A stretch of 64,000 nucleotides of DNA from Schauerella fraxinea (GCA_030849945.1 JAVDKK010000003.1:496001-560000); one strand, 5' to 3'. Counted from the stretch's first letter, positions 52,029 to 59,991 are shown. Translations and numbers: made by a program. Notes: a model not told the origin generated them from the letters alone.

Positions 52029-52303
52029 GAGTGAGTTCTCCGTTGTCATGACGCGCCGATATCGGCGCGTGACCCCGGGTCACCCGTTTGGGCGGATTGA
52101 AGCAGGCAAGAAGCGGACCGTTCCCGGGTTCGTAGCCGGGCGTGTCCGCTGATTCAGGCGGGCACGACGTGCCGGTCGGCACGCGGTTCGGTCAGCAGGG
52201 GAGTCTGAGTCACGGATTGTGGTCGACCATAAAAATGCTGTGAGAACGACAGCCGCGGCGGCAATGACGATGCCTCGCGCGGCTGGTGCTTTAAGTCTGG
52301 TGC
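52029..52303 (-). promoter_or_regulatory. Structured 5' leader of rne with a perfect 20-bp palindrome
   Basis: If transcription starts near 52303 the leader is about 275 bases. In transcript order it can form: alternative GGCAC/GTGCC-type hairpins (52163-52185); an extended hairpin AGCGGAC/GTCCGCT (52150-52144 with 52118-52112) enclosing CCCGG/CCGGG; GTGACCC/GGGTCAC (52083-52069); and the 20-base perfect palindrome centred on GATATC (52070-52051), just before the ribosome-binding site. E. coli RNase E represses its own mRNA through leader hairpins; the same logic is plausible here. The 605-base gap (52029-52633) holds no convincing gene. Confidence 0.5.
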
Positions 52304-52309
52304 ATAGAA

Positions 52310-52339
52310 ACTATGCGGCAATCTTGCTGATGCTATCAA
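52310..52339 (-). promoter_or_regulatory. Promoter candidate for rne
   Basis: On the minus strand TTGATA (52339-52334), an 18-base spacer and CATAGT (52315-52310) give a start near 52303. The match is moderate (5/6 and 4/6). On the opposite strand TACAAT at 52456-52461 is a -10 candidate for rluC without a clear -35. Confidence 0.35.
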
Positions 52340-52633
52340 CCCTGTGCGGGAGGCGGCGCGTCGCCCGAACCGCCGGCAAATGGTGCCAGCCAGTGTTCGT
52401 CGAGGCGCGCATACACACGCTAACGGGTAACCCAAAGGCTGAAATCGGCAGGCGGTACAATAAGTGCTCCGCGCGCCAGACGGAGTTGCGATCTTTGCAA
52501 AGGATCTTGCTGTATCTGGGAGCTGACGGCGCAAAGGGCGCTTCGAAAACTCCAGGATTCTGCCGGATCGTGCAAGGTACGCACCTCGACATCAGGCGGC
52601 TTGTTTCAGCCTCGTGAAGGCTGGCCCGATTAT

Positions 52634-53599
52634 ATGCCGCTTTCAGTGATGCGCAAAGAAACTTCCGTCCCCAATACTTCCCCCGCTGTCCGCATGATCG
52701 AGATCGGTCCCGAAGAGGCCGGCCAACGTCTGGATAACTTCCTTGTGCGCGAATGCAAGGGTGTGCCGAAAAGCCATCTGTACAAAGCCATTCGGGGCGG
52801 ACAGGTGCGCATCAACAAGGGCCGCACCGCTGTCGACTATCGGCTGGCCGAGGGCGATGTCGTGCGGATTCCGCCGTTGCGGTTGCCCGCACCCGGCACG
52901 CCGCGCAAAGTACCCGGCGCCGTGTTCCCCACCGTCTATGAAGACGACGCCATGCTGGTGATCGACAAGCCGGCCGGTACGGCCGTGCACGGCGGCAGCG
53001 GCGTGGCGTTTGGCGTCATCGAGCAAATGCGGGCCGCTCGCCCCGAAGCCAAGTTTCTCGAACTCGTGCACCGGCTCGACCGTGACACCTCCGGCCTGCT
53101 CATGATTGCCAAGAAGCGCAATGCGCTGGTGGCCCTGCACGACATGTTGCGCGAGGGCCGGAGCCAGAAGCACTATTACGCCCTCGTGTGCGGCGATTGG
53201 CAAAACGACCGCCAGCATATCCGTCTGCCGCTGCTCAAATGGACCACCCAAAGCGGCGAGCGCCGCGTCAAGGTGGACGAGAGCGGCAAGGCGGCGCACA
53301 CGATCGTCACGCTCAAGCAGCGTCTGGGCCGTTACAGCCTGGTCGATGCCGAGCTGCGCACGGGGCGCACGCATCAGATTCGCGTGCATCTGGCTTCCAG
53401 CGGCTTTCCGATCGTCGGCGACGACAAGTACGGCGACGATGCCGTGCGGGAAGCCTTTGCACGCCAGGGCTTTACCCGTATGTTTCTGCATGCCCATTCG
53501 CTGGCGCTGGCCCATCCGCTTACCGGCGAGCCGCTGAACCTGGCTGCGCCGCTGCCGGCGGCGTGCCTGTCCGTCCTACAAAAACTGGAGTCGCTGTAA
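52634..53599 (+). CDS. rluC: 23S rRNA pseudouridine synthase RluC
   Basis: RluC converts uridines 955, 2504 and 2580 of 23S rRNA (E. coli numbering) to pseudouridine. The protein has an S4 RNA-binding domain (AGQRLDNFLVRECKGVPKSH) followed by the RluA-type catalytic domain with the invariant aspartate in HRLDRDTSGLLMIA, GKAAHTIVTL and GRTHQIRVHL. The start is placed at ATG 52634 (321 residues); an ATG at 52649 is also possible, and the frame is open from a TTG at 52601. rluC divergent from rne is a conserved arrangement in proteobacteria. The HAD gene follows after two bases. Confidence 0.94.
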   Translation: MPLSVMRKETSVPNTSPAVRMIEIGPEEAGQRLDNFLVRECKGVPKSHLYKAIRGGQVRINKGRTAVDYRLAEGDVVRIPPLRLPAPGTPRKVPGAVFPTVYEDDAMLVIDKPAGTAVHGGSGVAFGVIEQMRAARPEAKFLELVHRLDRDTSGLLMIAKKRNALVALHDMLREGRSQKHYYALVCGDWQNDRQHIRLPLLKWTTQSGERRVKVDESGKAAHTIVTLKQRLGRYSLVDAELRTGRTHQIRVHLASSGFPIVGDDKYGDDAVREAFARQGFTRMFLHAHSLALAHPLTGEPLNLAAPLPAACLSVLQKLESL

Positions 53600-53601
53600 T
53601 C

Positions 53602-54276
53602 ATGCCGTATTCGTTGGTGATATTCGATTGGGACGGCACGCTGATGGATTCGACGCACAGTATCGTCGCGGCGATCCAGGGTGCGTGCCGCGACCTGGAC
53701 CTGCCGGTGCCGTCCAACGACAGCGCGAGCTGGGTCATCGGCCTGTCGCTCGAGGCGGCCTTGAGAAGTGCCGTGCCCGAATTGCGCGACGAGCAACTCC
53801 CCGAGTTCCTGAACCGCTACCGCATTCATTATTTGCTGCGCGATCCTGAGCTGCGCCTCTTCGACGGCGTGATGGAATTGTTGGCCACGCTCTCGGGCAT
53901 GGGCACCAAGCTCGCCGTGGCAACCGGCAAGAGCCGGGTCGGCCTGGATCGGGCGCTGGCGGCAACCGCCTTGCGTCCCGTCTTCGACGCCACGCGGTGC
54001 GCCGACGAAACGTTCAGCAAGCCGCACCCCGGCATGCTGTTCGAATTGATGGAGGTGCTGGACGTGCAGCCCGAGGAAGTGATCATGATCGGCGACACCT
54101 CGCACGACCTGCGCATGGCCACCAATGCCGGCGTGCATGGGCTGGCGGTGACCTACGGCGCGCATGCGCGTGCCGAGCTCGAGTTGTGCGCGCCCCAGGC
54201 GATCGTCAACAACGTGGCCGAGATGCGCGAGTGGCTGGTGCCGCGCATCGCCGGGCGCGTCGCTGCAGCGGGCTGA
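53602..54276 (+). CDS. HAD-family phosphatase (Gph-like)
   Basis: The 224-residue protein has all HAD motifs: DWDGTLMDST with nucleophile Asp9 and Asp11, VATGKSR (motif II), KPHPGM lysine (motif III) and MIGDTSHDLRMA (motif IV). The helical cap lies between motifs I and II. It resembles phosphoglycolate phosphatase and pyrophosphatase PpaX-like members, but the substrate is not defined. The start is two bases after rluC, and the pair is conserved in relatives. A 17-bp repeat array follows the gene. Confidence 0.9.
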   Translation: MPYSLVIFDWDGTLMDSTHSIVAAIQGACRDLDLPVPSNDSASWVIGLSLEAALRSAVPELRDEQLPEFLNRYRIHYLLRDPELRLFDGVMELLATLSGMGTKLAVATGKSRVGLDRALAATALRPVFDATRCADETFSKPHPGMLFELMEVLDVQPEEVIMIGDTSHDLRMATNAGVHGLAVTYGAHARAELELCAPQAIVNNVAEMREWLVPRIAGRVAAAG

Positions 54277-54298
54277 AGGCAGCGGCGGTCGGGCCGGC

Positions 54299-54383
54299 AA
54301 CAAGCTGAGGCCTGCAAAAATCTGAGGCCTGCAACAAGCTCAGCATGGCTCCAAGCTCAGACTGCTCCGAGCTCAGGCCGGCA
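54299..54383. repeat. Five-unit 17-bp tandem array after the HAD gene
   Basis: Units at 54299, 54316, 54333, 54350 and 54367 are each exactly 17 bases. The first two are AACAAGCTGAGGCCTGC and AAAAATCTGAGGCCTGC; later units diverge but keep the AAGCTCAG core. A further related copy lies near 54434. The surrounding gap 54277-54618 (342 bases) holds no other recognisable gene. Confidence 0.65.
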
Positions 54384-54618
54384 TCGTGCCCGGGCTGGCC
54401 GTTTGTTTACGACGGCAGCAAGTGCAGGGCAGAGGCAAGCTCAGATCCAGAGGCGGTCGAGGCGCGTAATGTGTTGCGCGCCGCCATCACGTTGTTTCCA
54501 TTGGCTTCTGCGCTTGGAAGAACTCTTTCCAGCCGGTGCGGTCATACGGCATCATGCTTTGGCTACAACCGCAATTACCGCGCACGCCGCCAGTCGGCGC
54601 GCTACTGGGAGATGGACC

Positions 54619-55590
54619 GTGCTGATCAAGAAACCCGCCGACGTCCTGCCGTCAGAAATAACGTCTGAAGCCGTGTGGCGCGCGCGCCGCGAATGGATGT
54701 TGCGCATGGGCGCGGGAGCCGCGGCGGTCGGCGTAGGCGGATTGAGCGGGCGCCAGGCGTTCGCGGCCGACGGTCCCACCGGTGAGGTGCTGCAAGCCGC
54801 CCCGAATCCCCAGTTCTCGGTGATGGAGAAGCAGACGCCGTTTTCGGACGTCACCTCCTACAACAACTACTACGAATTTGGCCTGGATAAAGGCGACCCG
54901 GCAAAATATGCCGGCAAGCTCAAGACGCGCCCGTGGACGGTCAGTATCGAGGGCGAGGTCGGCAAACCCAAAACGTTCGATATCGATGAGCTGCTCAAGC
55001 TCGCGCCGATGGAAGAGCGCATCTACCGGCTGCGCTGCGTCGAGGGCTGGTCGATGGTCATCCCTTGGGTGGGCTATTCGCTGTCGGCGCTGCTCAAGCA
55101 GGTCGAGCCTACCGGCAATGCGAAATTCGTCGAGTTCGTGACTGCCGTGCAGCCCGACACGATGCCGGGCGTGCGTTCCGGGGTTCTTGGCTGGCCCTAC
55201 GTGGAAGGCCTGCGGATGGACGAAGCCATGCATCCGTTGACCTTGCTGGCATTCGGCGTCTACGGTCGGGTGCTGCCCAATCAGAATGGCGCGCCGCTGC
55301 GCTTGATGGTGCCGTGGAAGTACGGGTTCAAATCGGCCAAGTCGCTCGTGAAGATCCGCTTGGTGTCCGAGCAGCCCAAAACGGCCTGGATCAAGGCTGC
55401 CGCGCAAGAGTATGGATTTTACGCGAACGTCAATCCAACTGTGCCGCATCCGCGTTGGAGCCAGGCCACCGAGCGCCGCATCGGCGAGGATGGCCTTTTT
55501 ACGCCGAAGCGCAAAACCTTGATGTTCAACGGCTATGGCGATCAGGTGGCATCGCTGTATGCCGGCCTCGATCTAAAGCAAAACTACTGA
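54619..55590 (+). CDS. msrP: Periplasmic methionine sulfoxide reductase catalytic subunit MsrP (YedY)
   Basis: MsrP is a molybdopterin enzyme that repairs oxidised methionines in periplasmic proteins, receiving electrons from MsrQ. The molybdenum-ligand cysteine is in YRLRCVEGWSMVIPW. The N-terminus has a Tat-type signal (ARREWMLRMGAGAAAVGVGG...AFA), fitting export of a folded cofactor protein. Length is 323 residues from a GTG at 54619, which has GGGAG six bases upstream; an upstream frame from 54403 runs through the repeat-bearing gap and is not credible. msrQ starts seven bases after the stop. Confidence 0.94.
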   Translation: MLIKKPADVLPSEITSEAVWRARREWMLRMGAGAAAVGVGGLSGRQAFAADGPTGEVLQAAPNPQFSVMEKQTPFSDVTSYNNYYEFGLDKGDPAKYAGKLKTRPWTVSIEGEVGKPKTFDIDELLKLAPMEERIYRLRCVEGWSMVIPWVGYSLSALLKQVEPTGNAKFVEFVTAVQPDTMPGVRSGVLGWPYVEGLRMDEAMHPLTLLAFGVYGRVLPNQNGAPLRLMVPWKYGFKSAKSLVKIRLVSEQPKTAWIKAAAQEYGFYANVNPTVPHPRWSQATERRIGEDGLFTPKRKTLMFNGYGDQVASLYAGLDLKQNY

Positions 55591-55597
55591 GTCCAAC

Positions 55598-56320
55598 GTG
55601 GTTGAAAAATCCGTGCGTCCCGACCTGTCGCGACCCGATGGCGTCGCGGCGCGAGCGTCTGCGGGGGCTCCGCGAGCGTCGGCGGCCGGGGCTGCGCGCG
55701 CAGCATCTCCAAATTGGTCGGCGAAAACCATCAGTCGATTCAAGCCCTTGCTGTTTCTGCTGGGGCTCTATCCGGTCATGCGCTGGTTCTGGCTGGGCAC
55801 CCACGATGGGCTCACCGCCAACCCCGTCGAGTTTCTGACGCGGTCGTCCGGCACCTGGGCCATCGTCTGTTTGATGGTGACGTTGGCGGTAACACCCTTG
55901 CGGCGCCTGCTCAAGCAGCCTGGTCTGGTGCGGTTGCGACGGATGTGCGGCCTGTTCGCGTTTTTTTATGCCGCTTTGCACTTTACGGCTTGGGTATATT
56001 GGGATCGCGCGCTCGATCCCTCCCTGATGATTCAAGACGTGTATGAGCGACCGTTCATCACGGTGGGGTTCGCCGCATTCGTCTTGCTCTGTCTCTTGGC
56101 CGCGACCTCCACGCAAGGGTGGATGAAGCGATTGGGCAAGCGGTGGCAGAAGCTGCACCGCGCCGTCTACCTGATCGGCGGTCTGGTCGTGCTGCATTAC
56201 TGGTGGCACAAGGCGGGCAAGAACGACTTCTTCGAACCCAGCATTTATGCCGGCATCCTGGCCTTGCTCTTGGGATTTCGCGTGGTCGTCTGGTTGCGTA
56301 ATCGCGCGGCGGCTCGGTAG
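55598..56320 (+). CDS. msrQ: Heme b membrane subunit MsrQ (YedZ)
   Basis: MsrQ is the inner-membrane heme/flavin subunit that passes respiratory electrons to MsrP. The 240-residue protein has an unusually long Ala/Ser-rich N-terminal stretch (about 45 residues) before RFKPLLFLLGLYPVM, then six helices with heme histidines in YAALHFTAWVYWD, KLHRAVYL and VLHYWWHKAGK. The start is a GTG at 55598. The molybdenum-enzyme partner is immediately upstream. Confidence 0.93.
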   Translation: MVEKSVRPDLSRPDGVAARASAGAPRASAAGAARAASPNWSAKTISRFKPLLFLLGLYPVMRWFWLGTHDGLTANPVEFLTRSSGTWAIVCLMVTLAVTPLRRLLKQPGLVRLRRMCGLFAFFYAALHFTAWVYWDRALDPSLMIQDVYERPFITVGFAAFVLLCLLAATSTQGWMKRLGKRWQKLHRAVYLIGGLVVLHYWWHKAGKNDFFEPSIYAGILALLLGFRVVVWLRNRAAAR

Positions 56321-56422
56321 AGCGCTGCATGAGGTTTAGCGTCATCTGCAACACGCTACGCTGAGCCGGCCCGCCACATCAACGGCCGAAGCGACAGCCG
56401 CCATTTACCCGGCATCGCTTGC

Positions 56423-56527
56423 GTTGCACTTGAGCCGTGCCACGTTGCACTTGAGCCCTACGACGTTTTACTTGACCCATGCCACATTGCACGTGACCCG
56501 TCCGACCTAACACTTGAAACCTGCGAC
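56423..56527. repeat. Five-unit 21-bp tandem array between msrQ and the amidase gene
   Basis: Five consecutive 21-base units start at 56423, 56444, 56465, 56486 and 56507. The first two read GTTGCACTTGAGCCGTGCCA(C) and GTTGCACTTGAGCCCTACGA(C); the core is CACTTGAGCC followed by nGAC or nCAC. Divergence increases toward the last unit. It fills half of the convergent gap and contains no convincing coding sequence. Confidence 0.7.
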
Positions 56528-56554
56528 ACGACGCAGCGGCAACGAAGAATGCTG

Positions 56555-57400
56555 CTATTCCAACGCTGAAAGAATGGCGGCCGTCTCGATATCGGGCTGG
56601 CCGTCGTAGCGCGCCGGCCGATAATGCATCTGGAAAGCCGCCAGCACGTTGATCGTGGCGCGGTCGAGTTGGCCGTGCTGCGGCACGGCGTACCCAACCC
56701 GCGCAAGTTCGCGCTGAAACCACAGCACGTCAGGCAAGCCTGTTTGCGCCAGGCTGGCTGAAAACTGTGCGACGGTGTTGACGTCGTACCAGCGGCCGAT
56801 GCCGGCTTGCGCCAGCTTTTGCCACGGGAAAGCCGGGCCGGGGTCGGTTTTGCGCTGCGGTGAGGCATCGCTGTGGCCGATGATGTGCTGCGGCTTGACG
56901 TCGTGCCGGGCGGCGATTTCCCGAATCAGACGAATCAGCAGCGATACCTGCGCATCCGAGTACGGCTGCCATTGGGTGCCGATCGGACCCATATTGACGA
57001 TCTCGATGCCGATCGAACTCGTGTTCAGCCACGATTGCCCATACCAGGAGCCGTCGCCTGCATGCCAGGCATTGCGCGTTTCGTCGACCAGCCGATAGGC
57101 CTTGGGCACGCGATCGTCGGTGATCAGATAATGGGAGCTCACTTGCCCTTGGGACAGCACCTTCAGCGACCGCGCCGTGTCCCCGGCCGTGTAGTGCAGC
57201 ATGATGTACCGCACGCGGCTGTTCTGCCCCTGGGCGGTAATCGAGGTATCCAGCGGCACCGTTTTGGGTGCGCTGGCGCAGCCGGCCAAGAGGGCCAGTG
57301 CGGCCAGGGCCAGTGCCGGTCGCAGGGCGCGCCCGGGCGACCGGGCGAAGGCAGGCGCACTGGCAGATCCAAAAACGGTACCCAGGTAACTCGCGATCAT
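56555..57400 (-). CDS. amiD: Lipoprotein N-acetylmuramoyl-L-alanine amidase (AmiD-like)
   Basis: This 281-residue enzyme cleaves the amide bond between MurNAc and L-alanine in peptidoglycan or anhydro-muropeptides. The signal has a lipobox LALLAGC, so it is a lipoprotein, probably on the inner face of the outer membrane like E. coli AmiD (276). The Amidase_2 zinc sites are in YIMLHYTAGDTARS and IIGHSDASPQRKTDPGPAFPW; a C-terminal peptidoglycan-binding-like region is at about residues 210-275 (WFQRELARVGYAVPQHGQ). It overlaps the methyltransferase gene by four bases and is the last gene of the minus-strand maf operon. Confidence 0.92.
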   Translation of the reverse strand: MIASYLGTVFGSASAPAFARSPGRALRPALALAALALLAGCASAPKTVPLDTSITAQGQNSRVRYIMLHYTAGDTARSLKVLSQGQVSSHYLITDDRVPKAYRLVDETRNAWHAGDGSWYGQSWLNTSSIGIEIVNMGPIGTQWQPYSDAQVSLLIRLIREIAARHDVKPQHIIGHSDASPQRKTDPGPAFPWQKLAQAGIGRWYDVNTVAQFSASLAQTGLPDVLWFQRELARVGYAVPQHGQLDRATINVLAAFQMHYRPARYDGQPDIETAAILSALE

Positions 57401-58116
57401 GCCGGCTTCGCCAAATACAAAAACAACGTCGGTTGCTTGTCGAGATCGGGCGCAGGCGCTTTCTTCCATTCCGCCACAGTGCGGGTCGCCACGTATTCGA
57501 GATCGGTGGACAGCGACCGGGCCACGCACAGGCGCGTATCGCCGCGCAGGGCCGCGAGCAGCGTGGTGAACATCGCCGCATTGCGATAAGGCGTTTCGAT
57601 CAGCATCTGCGTTTGATTGCCGCGCGCGGAGAGCCCTTCCCAAGTGCGTAATTGCTTGGCGCGTTCGGTGGCATCGATCGGCGCGTAGCCATGAAAGGCA
57701 AAGCGCTGTCCATCCAGGCCGCTGGCCATCAGGCCCAGCAGGATGGAGGAGGGGCCCACCCAAGGCCGAACAGTCAGGCCGGCGCGGTGTGCCGCGGCGA
57801 CCACGCGGGCGCCCGGATCGGCGACGGCCGGGCAGCCGGCTTCCGATACCAACCCGATGTCACGTCCGGCCGAGAGCGGCGCAAGCCATTCAGCGATCTC
57901 GCGTTCGTCTGTTTTTTCGGACAGCGTATGTACCGTGATGTCTTGCAGCGGGCGTACGGTGCCGATCTGCTTCAGAAAGGCGCGGGCGGTTTTCGCGTTT
58001 TCAGCGATATAGATTTCCAGGCTGCCGGCAAGTGTGCGCACCTCGCCCGGGAGCCAGCGCTCGACGGGCGCGTCGCCCAGGCTGACGGGGATCAGGTGAA
58101 GCTGGCCGGCGCTCAC
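57397..58116 (-). CDS. SAM-dependent methyltransferase, RsmI-like (tetrapyrrole-methylase fold)
   Basis: The 239-residue protein is a tetrapyrrole-methylase-fold enzyme related to RsmI, which 2'-O-methylates C1402 of 16S rRNA. It has the signature LVSEAGCPAVADPGARVVAAAH instead of the RsmI ISDAGTP form, and GPSSILLGLMASGL, HGYAPIDATERAKQL. It is likely a paralogue of RsmI with a different or unknown target. It overlaps both neighbours (maf upstream, amiD downstream) by four bases, so all three are translationally coupled. The substrate is unknown. Confidence 0.85.
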   Translation of the reverse strand: MSAGQLHLIPVSLGDAPVERWLPGEVRTLAGSLEIYIAENAKTARAFLKQIGTVRPLQDITVHTLSEKTDEREIAEWLAPLSAGRDIGLVSEAGCPAVADPGARVVAAAHRAGLTVRPWVGPSSILLGLMASGLDGQRFAFHGYAPIDATERAKQLRTWEGLSARGNQTQMLIETPYRNAAMFTTLLAALRGDTRLCVARSLSTDLEYVATRTVAEWKKAPAPDLDKQPTLFLYLAKPA

Positions 58117-58742
58117 AAGGCAGCCTTGGGCGTGCGTGCCAATGGCTGTGCGGCAAAGAGCAGTGGATCGAGTCCAAAGCGCGCCAGCATCCCGGTCAAG
58201 GCGATCAACGGCAGCCCGATGATGGCCGTGGGATCGTCGCTGGTCATGCCGCTCATCAGGGCGATGCCCAGGCCTTCGGCCTTGGCGCTACCGGCTGTGT
58301 CGTAGGGCTGCTCTTTGTTCAGATAGGCTTCGATCGCCGCTTCGCTCAGTTTGCGAAAGCGGCATTGCGTCACGATATCGGCATGTTCGATCTGCTCGCC
58401 GTCCGTGACGGCCAAGGCGCTGTGAAAATCCACCGTGCGGCCGGACATGCTGCGCAATTGCTCGCGGGCACGCTCGAAATTGCCGGGCTTGCCCAGCGGC
58501 GTGCCGTCGATGGTGGCAACCTGATCCGAGCCGATGACGATGGCGCCGGGGTAGCGTTTGGCCACTGTTTGAGCCTTCTCGATCGATAATCTCAGCGCCA
58601 GCGCATGCGGCGGTTCGCCCGAGTGTGGCGTTTCGTCCACATCGGGCGCCACGCTCGCGAATGGAATGCCGAGACGCCCGAGCATCTCCCTGCGATAGCG
58701 GGAGGACGAGGCAAGAATGAGGCGGGGCGATTCGAGAGACAT
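58113..58742 (-). CDS. Maf-like nucleotide pyrophosphatase (YceF type)
   Basis: Maf proteins hydrolyse non-canonical nucleoside triphosphates; the YceF subgroup prefers 7-methyl-GTP. The 209-residue protein has LILASSSRYRREMLGRLG, VDETP, the catalytic-site GSDQVATIDG, and the C-terminal YDTAGSAKAEGLG...IIGLPL. The SSSRYRREML form matches YceF better than YhdE. The ATG at 58742 is used; the frame runs much further upstream without support. It is the first gene of the maf-methyltransferase-amidase unit and is divergent from the yceD cluster. Confidence 0.92.
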   Translation of the reverse strand: MSLESPRLILASSSRYRREMLGRLGIPFASVAPDVDETPHSGEPPHALALRLSIEKAQTVAKRYPGAIVIGSDQVATIDGTPLGKPGNFERAREQLRSMSGRTVDFHSALAVTDGEQIEHADIVTQCRFRKLSEAAIEAYLNKEQPYDTAGSAKAEGLGIALMSGMTSDDPTAIIGLPLIALTGMLARFGLDPLLFAAQPLARTPKAAL

Positions 58743-59160
58743 GCGTATGAGGGGCCTGGTCAAGTGCGGAAAGAGGGGCGCGGGCGGCGATATCAGGGAG
58801 CACAGTCGCGTGGCGTTTGACGCTGCTGTTCGCTCCGAAGTATCATCTATCGTTTTCCGCGGCATTTTCGCACAAGTGTGAATAACACAGCGTGCGAAGA
58901 CATCGACCGCTCGCCTCATCGAGGCTGCGCTCGGGAAGGGTAAAAAAAGCAGAGGTTGGAAGGTTGAGGTAAAAAACCGATGGCTGAAAAGCCCGTGGGT
59001 TGTGCGCCAGGCCTTCGAACCACACCTTTGAGCCGCGCAACAGATTGCGTGAGCGTATCGCGTATACGAATAGGTTGGCCATTTGGCTGGAAGTGGGTTG
59101 GCTGCAAAGCCGGCGACTCCGGCGGGCGGCTCGCTGTCATGCAACACACAAGGCAAATAC
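58743..59160 (+). promoter_or_regulatory. Divergent region and long leader upstream of yceD-rpmF
   Basis: No believable gene is seen in these 418 bases. On the plus strand TTGACG (58817-58822), an 18-base spacer and TATCAT (58841-58846) form a good promoter, giving a leader of about 305 bases before yceD. On the minus strand, TTGTGC followed by a GATAGA-type -10 could serve maf. A TTATTCACA 9-mer (58885-58877) matches a DnaA-box consensus but stands alone. Confidence 0.45.
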
Positions 59161-59757
59161 ATGGATGAAGGAAAGACGGGCCGCGGGTCGGGGCGAAAGT
59201 CCGGTGAACACGGCACGAACATCGACGTCTTTGCTTTGGCGCGCGAAGGTACGCAGGTCGAGGGCTCATTGCCCATCGTTCGTTTCTCGCGGGTGATCGA
59301 AGATCTTCCCGAGCAGGCGGGCGATGGCGGTCAAGCCGTCTCGTGGTCGGCGAAAGGCAGCAAGGATAGCGCGGGTCAGTCACTTCTTACCCTGCACATC
59401 CAGGCGCGTCCGTTGTTGATCTGCCAGCGATGCCTTGCGCCGTTCGTTTATCCGGTCGACACCTCGGTCACGGTGCAGTTGGTGCAGTCGGCCAACGAGC
59501 TCGATGCTGAAGATGTAGGGCTGGGACTGCAGTCCGACGATGAAGAGGCGCTTGAAGCGCCTGAAAAGATCGTCGGCTCGCATCGTTTCGATGTATTGGC
59601 TTTGGTCGAAGACGAATTGCTCTTGAGCATTCCGTTCGTACCCAAGCATGACGTGTGTCCGGATGCGCCGTTGGTTGAAGCCGACGACGAACCCGAAGAA
59701 GCGGCGCCCCGAAAGTCGCCGTTTGCAGTGCTGGAAAACCTGAAGCAAAAACTTTGA
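59161..59757 (+). CDS. yceD: YceD/DUF177 family protein (large ribosomal RNA accumulation protein)
   Basis: This 198-residue protein belongs to the DUF177/YceD family, associated with 23S rRNA accumulation and nearly always encoded before rpmF. It has a CQRCLAPFVYPV segment, a Glu/Asp-rich middle, FDVLALVEDELLLSIPFVPKHDVC and the FAVLENLKQ C-terminus. A conserved C-x2-C pair may bind metal, though this is not shown. The ATG at 59161 is preceded by weak ribosome-binding sequence. rpmF starts 51 bases after the stop. Confidence 0.92.
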   Translation: MDEGKTGRGSGRKSGEHGTNIDVFALAREGTQVEGSLPIVRFSRVIEDLPEQAGDGGQAVSWSAKGSKDSAGQSLLTLHIQARPLLICQRCLAPFVYPVDTSVTVQLVQSANELDAEDVGLGLQSDDEEALEAPEKIVGSHRFDVLALVEDELLLSIPFVPKHDVCPDAPLVEADDEPEEAAPRKSPFAVLENLKQKL

Positions 59758-59808
59758 GATCACTATCGGGCGCTTCGCGTACAATGCGCCCGGTTTCTAG
59801 GAGTCATC

Positions 59809-59991
59809 ATGGCCGTTCAACAAAACAAGAAGTCCCCCTCCAAGCGCGGTATGCACCGCTCGCACGATTTTCTGGTCAATCCCCCGACGGCCATCGAGCC
59901 GACGACGGGCGAAGCCCATCTGCGTCACCACATCAGCCCCACCGGCATGTATCGTGGCCGCAAGATCTTCAAGACCAAGGCCGACGAATAA
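59809..59991 (+). CDS. rpmF: 50S ribosomal protein L32
   Basis: The 60-residue basic protein begins MAVQQNKKSPSKRGMHRSHD and contains TTGEAHLRHHISPTGMYRGRK, typical of L32. Four zinc-binding cysteines found in some L32 proteins are absent, so it is the Cys-free type. AGGAG lies seven bases upstream of the ATG. It is sandwiched between yceD and plsX, as in most proteobacteria. Confidence 0.98.
   Translation: MAVQQNKKSPSKRGMHRSHDFLVNPPTAIEPTTGEAHLRHHISPTGMYRGRKIFKTKADE

Noticed and set aside
49737..52034. Long open frame of about 765 codons on the plus strand opposite rne
   Set aside because: It is the complement of the rne reading frame. The high GC content keeps antisense frames open, and the translation shows no recognisable domain.
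58877..58885. DnaA-box-like 9-mer (TTATTCACA on the minus strand)
   Set aside because: It is a single copy with no cluster, no AT-rich unwinding region, and no dnaA or dnaN nearby. One match to an 8-base consensus is expected by chance in a window of this size.
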